Origin: Thermogladius sp.
GTDB taxonomy: Archaea; Thermoproteota; Thermoprotei_A; Sulfolobales; Desulfurococcaceae
NCBI GenBank assembly: GCA_009904025.1
Contig: WYEE01000102.1
Location: forward strand, 1 to 14,897
Reading direction: 5' to 3'
Length of the DNA: 14,897 nucleotides
Shown: piece by piece, positions 12,879 to 14,897 of the stretch
How positions within the stretch are numbered: position 1 is the stretch's first letter
How the letters are laid out: each line of letters begins with the position of its first letter
Made by a program: the position numbers and the translations under genes
Notes under the pieces: generated by a model
The model's input: the letters and a program-made list of their open reading frames with translations, nothing else
Told to the model about the DNA's origin: nothing
Database searches by the model: none

Positions 12879-13484
12879 ATGGTCTCCGGCTTAACTCGTA
12901 GAGCCATGCTGGAGATAATAGAATACCTTACAAAGTCTCTTGATGTTATAAGCGACCACGATAAAGACAGGTTGATTGAGACCTTGGTGGAGGCGTATAA
13001 GCGTAGCTCGAAGATTTTCGTCGTGGGGGCTGGTAGAAGCGGCCTAGTGGTGAAGTCCTTCGCGCTCAGGCTCATGCACCTGGGGTTCTCAGTCTACGTG
13101 ATGGGGGAGACAATTATACCCAGGATGAGGAAAGGCGATGTCCTGGTAGCTTTATCTGGTTCCGGCAGGACGAAGAGCGTTATATCTGTCGCCGAAGCCG
13201 CTAAGTCCGTTGGCGCAATAGTTGTGAGCATAACTACATTCATGGACTCGCCTCTAGCCAAGCTGGGCGACGTAGTCGTCTTGATACCTGGGAGGACTAA
13301 ATTAGCCAGGGAGGACGATTACCTGGTGAGGCAGGTTATCGGCCTCCACGAGCCTCTAACGCCGCTTGGAACATTGTTTGAGGACCTCGCCATGATATTC
13401 CTAGACGGCGTGGTAGTTGAGTTAATGGATAAGCTAGGGGTGACTGAGGAGGAGCTCAAGGAGAGGCATGCCAACGTGGAGTAA
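12879..13484 (+). CDS. hxlB: 6-phospho-3-hexuloisomerase (PHI), 201 aa
   Basis: A SIS-domain sugar-phosphate isomerase that interconverts arabino-3-hexulose 6-phosphate and fructose 6-phosphate. In archaea without an oxidative pentose phosphate pathway, this step, with hexulose-6-phosphate synthase, runs toward ribulose 5-phosphate and formaldehyde to supply pentoses. The SIS phosphate-sugar loop motifs are clear: FVVGAGRSG (47-55), ALSGSGRTKS (91-100) and the SITTFMDSPLAKLGD strand-helix (118-131). PLGTLFED (162-169) and the C-terminal RHANVE (196-201) are signatures of PHI rather than of general SIS proteins. Length is close to the usual 180-200. The ATG at 12879 is preceded by a TATA box. 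The synthase partner is not in this window. The 3' end is 2 bp from the convergent ECF operon. Confidence 0.93.
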   Translation: MVSGLTRRAMLEIIEYLTKSLDVISDHDKDRLIETLVEAYKRSSKIFVVGAGRSGLVVKSFALRLMHLGFSVYVMGETIIPRMRKGDVLVALSGSGRTKSVISVAEAAKSVGAIVVSITTFMDSPLAKLGDVVVLIPGRTKLAREDDYLVRQVIGLHEPLTPLGTLFEDLAMIFLDGVVVELMDKLGVTEEELKERHANVE

Positions 13485-13486
13485 CG

Positions 13487-14062
13487 CTACTCAAGACCCC
13501 TCGCTTTAAGGGCTGTGTCAAGCTCGTTCAGTCTTTTAGCCATTATCTTAATAGCATCGATTAAAGCCATAGCCTGCCCCTTCACACTCCACTTCAAGTC
13601 TACCCCTCTAGCCCTCTTGGAGTCAAGGGCCCCCTCCAGCTCCCACAATACATTGTTCACTAATCTCACAACTAGCCCGAGCCCAACGCGATCCAAGTAG
13701 CTGGCGAGTAGATCTGGGCTCGTGGTTGCGGCTAGATATTCTACTGCGAGGAACGTGTTGAACCCGTAGAGGTAGTTGTGTAGCATGGCTTGCTTGAACC
13801 CGTATGTTAAGTAGGCTAGCGTATAGAGCACCCCTCCCGCAGGGAGGAAGATTAGTAGGGAGTACCCCAGCAAGTCTAGACACCCCGAGAAGGCGAGGAG
13901 ACTTCCAGACAAAACAATATTAGCTGAGTCCAACACGAGGTTATTCATCAGCCCTACCACTATTGTGGCGACAAAATAGAGGGTTTTCACGAGAAACCAG
14001 CGTCTACTCCGGCCCGCTTGAGCCCTCTCCCAGTGGGATAGTATAAGCCTGGCTATCGACAA
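13487..14062 (-). CDS. ecfT: EcfT-like transmembrane component of an ECF transporter (CbiQ family), short, 191 aa
   Basis: Residues 24-113 contain several hydrophobic segments (about 26-42, 46-60, 63-87 and 100-113), fitting a multi-helix membrane protein. The C-terminal cytosolic part carries two Ala-Arg-Gly elements, RARG (150-153) and KARG (186-189). They are separated by a helix of about 33 residues containing LNELDTAL, the layout of the EcfT coupling helices that dock on the ATPases. At 191 residues it is shorter than the usual 250-270, and it ends right after the second element. The start is TTG at 14062, supported by GAGGAG (14069-14074) six nucleotides upstream inside the ATPase gene. 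The two genes overlap by 10 bp, so translation is probably coupled. Neighbouring ATPase and membrane genes support the ECF assignment. The transported vitamin or metal is not evident. Confidence 0.75.
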   Translation of the reverse strand: MSIARLILSHWERAQAGRSRRWFLVKTLYFVATIVVGLMNNLVLDSANIVLSGSLLAFSGCLDLLGYSLLIFLPAGGVLYTLAYLTYGFKQAMLHNYLYGFNTFLAVEYLAATTSPDLLASYLDRVGLGLVVRLVNNVLWELEGALDSKRARGVDLKWSVKGQAMALIDAIKIMAKRLNELDTALKARGLE

Positions 14063-14766
14063 ACCAGACTCCTCGGTAGAACACCGTGTTTTTCCAGGAT
14101 TGTATCGTCTACTTCACCAGGCGGGTATACATCTATAGCTCTCCTGCCTGGATCAATTAGAAGAATGGTATCGCTTGACGCCACCTCGATGTAGAAGGGG
14201 TTGTGCACCGCCAGCAAAAGAGTCTTCCCAGTCTTTTTAGCCTCTTTAACCAGATCCACAACGGCCCTAACCCCGTTTAAGTCGAGGTTGTCGAATGGCT
14301 CGTCGAGTAACCAAACCGGTTGATCCGCGATGAGAACGCTTGCTAGGCTCACCCTCTTAGCCTCACCTCCGCTGAGAGAGAAGGGGTCTCTATCCATCAG
14401 CTCAGGAGGCACAAGCTTCCCGAGAATAGTAGTGTTCCCCTGGATTTTAAGTTGCTTGAGAATGAGGTTGATCTCATCTCTCACCGTTGCTTCAACGAAG
14501 CCGTAGTAGGGCTCCTGCCAGGTTATCCCGATAACACGGGCAACTCTACGCCTGCTCTCCTTATAGGGCTCGAATCCATCTACTATAACCCTGCCCGCCA
14601 GAGGCTTTATCAAGCCGGCGATAGTCTTCAATAACGCGGTTTTACCGGCGCCGTTGGGGCCGAGGAGGAGGTGTATTCCAGGCCCCAGCTTTAAATTTAC
14701 ATCTATCACAAGAGGCCTGCTGGGATTGTACCCTATAGTTGTGTTCTCGAAAATTATCTCCGTCAT
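14053..14766 (-). CDS. ecfA: ABC transporter ATPase, ECF type (EcfA-like), 237 aa
   Basis: Complete ABC nucleotide-binding domain, numbered from ATG 14766: Walker A GPNGAGKT (36-43), Q-loop TWQEP (Gln84), signature FSLSGGEAKR (129-138), Walker B VWLLDEP (151-157) and switch His188 in LAVHNP. A short C-terminal tail follows, without a second NBD or other known domain. It powers the transporter at the cytosolic membrane face. I prefer ATG 14766 to a start 30 codons upstream. The product then begins MTEIIFENTTIGY, as EcfA/CbiO proteins do, and the ATG overlaps the stop of the preceding gene as ATGA. Only one ATPase gene is visible, so it may act as a homodimer, or a second one may lie outside the window. 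Downstream it overlaps the EcfT gene by 10 bp. Confidence 0.88.
   Translation of the reverse strand: MTEIIFENTTIGYNPSRPLVIDVNLKLGPGIHLLLGPNGAGKTALLKTIAGLIKPLAGRVIVDGFEPYKESRRRVARVIGITWQEPYYGFVEATVRDEINLILKQLKIQGNTTILGKLVPPELMDRDPFSLSGGEAKRVSLASVLIADQPVWLLDEPFDNLDLNGVRAVVDLVKEAKKTGKTLLLAVHNPFYIEVASSDTILLIDPGRRAIDVYPPGEVDDTILEKHGVLPRSLVCR
14069..14074 (-). promoter_or_regulatory. Shine-Dalgarno for the TTG start of ecfT
   Basis: GAGGAG on the minus strand, six nucleotides before TTG 14062. It supports initiation at TTG inside the 3' end of the ATPase gene. Confidence 0.55.
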
Positions 14767-14897
14767 AAACCCATCCTTTCGGCGAATTTCACTATGAGGC
14801 TCCCGAATAAGAGTATTATGATTAGCTCGCTGGAGAAGACTGCTAGGAATGTCCACGATGGTTGACTGAAAACTAGTTCCAGCTCAAGGTAGCCTAT
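14763..14897 (-). CDS. Membrane protein C-terminus (partial), probable ECF S component
   Basis: The last 44 codons of a gene entering from the right edge. They encode a hydrophobic helix (about SELIIILLFGSLIVKFAERM) that ends in a short basic tail and TGA at 14763-14765. Its stop overlaps the ATG of the ATPase gene (ATGA), so it is the upstream gene of the same operon. A single terminal helix with a short charged tail fits the substrate-binding S component that would complete the S-A-T set. Too little is present to name the ligand or exclude another membrane protein. The stretch just before the helix (LELELVFSQPSWTF) is amphipathic or partly hydrophobic. Confidence 0.65.
   Translation of the reverse strand: MGYLELELVFSQPSWTFLAVFSSELIIILLFGSLIVKFAERMGL

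Noticed and set aside
14767..14856. Start of the ATPase 30 codons further upstream
   Set aside because: The extra residues overlap the end of the preceding membrane-protein gene, are not ABC-like, and the ATGA overlap at 14763-14766 fits the shorter form.
1..14897. tRNA genes, rRNA genes, CRISPR arrays and intact insertion sequences
   Set aside because: Reading both strands found no tandem repeat-spacer pattern, no tRNA cloverleaf and no transposase with an intact frame.

Overview
The window looks like about 15 kb of chromosome from a hyperthermophilic crenarchaeon, most likely of the Desulfurococcales. That placement is an inference from gene content and style. Genes are tightly packed and use many GTG and TTG starts and AGG/AGA arginine codons. 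Several genes have a TATA box about 25-30 bp from the start codon with little or no leader. The gene set is typically archaeal: an archaeal asparagine-synthetase-like class II synthetase paralogue, 6-phospho-3-hexuloisomerase, a ZPR1 protein, an Alg14/Alg13-type glycosyltransferase, and a tiny basic protein resembling the crenarchaeal DNA-binding protein CC1. No tRNA, rRNA, CRISPR array or intact mobile element was found.

Layout. The left edge holds the 5' part of a PA14-domain gene (minus strand). It is divergent from an HD-domain hydrolase, which is followed by a class II synthetase paralogue that probably makes asparagine rather than charging tRNA. That gene converges, with a 41-bp overlap, on a fused Alg14/Alg13-like GlcNAc transferase. 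The transferase shares a short bidirectional promoter with a SufS-type cysteine desulfurase. After SufS come a 55-codon basic protein gene (minus) and an AT-rich gap. Next is a divergent pair of purine-type deaminases: an SAH/MTA deaminase-like amidohydrolase (minus) and adenine deaminase (plus). Adenine deaminase converges on a two-gene operon (minus) of an SPL-like radical SAM protein and a ZPR1 zinc-finger protein, joined by an ATGA overlap.

After a gap of about 550 bp with broken coding-like sequence and hairpins come a B12-binding radical SAM enzyme with a problematic start and 6-phospho-3-hexuloisomerase. The right edge is an ECF-type transporter operon on the minus strand: the end of a membrane protein (probable substrate-binding S component), one ATPase and a short EcfT.

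Most of this is housekeeping and salvage: asparagine supply, Fe-S sulfur mobilisation, purine salvage, pentose supply by the reverse RuMP route, N-glycan building, and vitamin or metal uptake. The points most worth a second look are the synthetase whose anticodon-reading residues are gone, the Alg14-Alg13 fusion, the missing start codon of the B12 radical SAM gene, the 14-bp palindrome in the first divergent promoter, the unexplained gap before 11,080, and the compact ECF operon.
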